From assembly GCA_020722305.1 (NCBI GenBank), contig DYLB01000129.1, forward strand, positions 1 to 5,555: a stretch of 5,555 nucleotides of DNA. Direction: 5' to 3'. Numbering within the stretch: position 1 is the stretch's first letter; every line of letters begins with the position of its first letter. The notes beneath the pieces were generated by a model, which made no database searches, had not been told where the DNA came from, and saw nothing but the letters and a program-made list of their open reading frames with translations. This stretch comes from Anaerolinea thermophila. Its GTDB lineage: Bacteria > Chloroflexota > Anaerolineae > Anaerolineales > Villigracilaceae. Below are positions 4,971-5,555 of this stretch, piece by piece. Made by a program: the position numbers and the translations under genes.

Positions 4971-5555
4971 TCAGGCCTGCTGCTCGACCGTCACACTTTT
5001 GCGGTTGGCGAGCTGCAAGCCGAAGAAAATGGCGACGAAATATCCCGCGTAGGCCAGCATCTCGGTCAGGGACGGGTTGCCGTTGTACCCGAAGAGGGCT
5101 TTGAGGAGTTGACCAAAGGTGGAGTTTTCGTCCACAATGGCGTTGACATCCCAGACGTGCTCGATGACCGCGGGAATCCAACCGACCTCGTTGAACTCAT
5201 GCACGCCGTGGGCCACGAGGCCAGCCGCGAAGAGGATGAGCAGGAAGCCTGTCACTTGGAAGAAGCGGCGCAGGTCGAGGCGGATGATGGCGGCGAATAT
5301 TGACCAGCCGAGCAGGATGGCCGTGCCAAGACCGAGGATCGCGCCGATAAGCGTTTGCACTGTGTCGGTGGCGAAGACCGAGGCAGTGAGGAAGAGCGCG
5401 AGTTCGATGCCTTCACGCAGGATGGCGAGGAAAGCCACGAAGAAGACGGCGCGCTTGCCAGCGTCGAAGGCGGCTTTATGGACATCCGCTTCGATACTGC
5501 TCTTGAGCGTGCGGGCGGTGCGGCTCATCCAGAAGATCATCCAGGTGAGCAGCGC
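4971..5555 (-). CDS. FTR1/EfeU-family iron permease, 3' part, cut by the window edge
   Basis: These are the last 194 residues of a multi-spanning inner-membrane iron permease. The frame is open to the right edge, so the start and N-terminal half lie outside; the internal ATG at 5538-5540 is not the real start. The hallmark iron-binding motif REGIE (REXXE, residues 47-51 of the fragment) sits in a hydrophobic helix. Before it is MIFWMSRTARTLKSSIE, typical of the segment preceding the second REXXE of FTR1 proteins. Further membrane segments are at about 36-58, 66-88, 94-116 and 165-183. A non-membrane loop (about 118-160) contains VAHGVHEF and a Trp-rich stretch. In EfeUOB-type systems the permease takes up ferrous iron after oxidation by EfeB with EfeO; neither partner is visible here. 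The C-terminus ends in a short polar tail, then a bidirectional terminator. Confidence 0.92.
   Translation of the reverse strand, partial: ALLTWMIFWMSRTARTLKSSIEADVHKAAFDAGKRAVFFVAFLAILREGIELALFLTASVFATDTVQTLIGAILGLGTAILLGWSIFAAIIRLDLRRFFQVTGFLLILFAAGLVAHGVHEFNEVGWIPAVIEHVWDVNAIVDENSTFGQLLKALFGYNGNPSLTEMLAYAGYFVAIFFGLQLANRKSVTVEQQA

Noticed and set aside
1..5555. An undescribed defence, mobile or biosynthetic system
   Set aside because: All but one gene belong to recognisable housekeeping or accessory families, and there is no nuclease-helicase cassette, reverse transcriptase, toxin pair, CRISPR or transposase in the window.

Overview
The window is about 5.5 kb of GC-rich bacterial DNA holding six protein genes in two divergent and two convergent arrangements. 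There are no RNA genes, CRISPR arrays, insertion sequences or phage genes. A PolX of the HhH-polymerase-PHP type, a short 'PSTSSGQ'-coding dispersed repeat and two other degenerate dispersed repeats together suggest an environmental Chloroflexota (Anaerolineae-like) bacterium. That placement is an inference from recalled similarity, not a search result.

Layout. (1) At 98-553 (+) is msrB, a methionine-R-sulfoxide reductase of the zinc-free type, ending in a hairpin terminator at 691-723. The spacer 554-690 holds a short open stretch that looks like a coding remnant. (2) A minus-strand pair follows: a small exported, probably lipid-anchored protein of unknown function (1930-2376, TTG start), then 47 bases downstream a thiolase/acetyl-CoA acetyltransferase (722-1882). 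The thiolase carries a 19-base dispersed repeat translated in frame. (3) The divergent spacer 2377-2669 holds pieces of two dispersed repeats and a good -10 box just before the next gene. (4) A plus-strand pair follows: DNA polymerase X (2670-4403), and directly after its stop codon a GNAT acetyltransferase resembling AAC(6')-I aminoglycoside 6'-N-acetyltransferases (4404-4844). (5) A 12-bp perfect hairpin with T-runs on both strands (4918-4949) terminates that pair and the facing gene. (6) The 3' part of an FTR1/EfeU-family iron permease (4971-5555, minus) runs off the right edge.

The genes do not form one obvious pathway. MsrB, PolX and iron uptake would loosely fit oxidative damage repair and metal handling, but gene order shows only two likely operons (lipoprotein-thiolase and polX-acetyltransferase). 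I see no convincing new multi-gene system. The points most worth checking are the loss of the third catalytic aspartate in PolX, the AAC(6')-like enzyme placed directly behind it, the repeat embedded in the thiolase, and the unknown lipoprotein.
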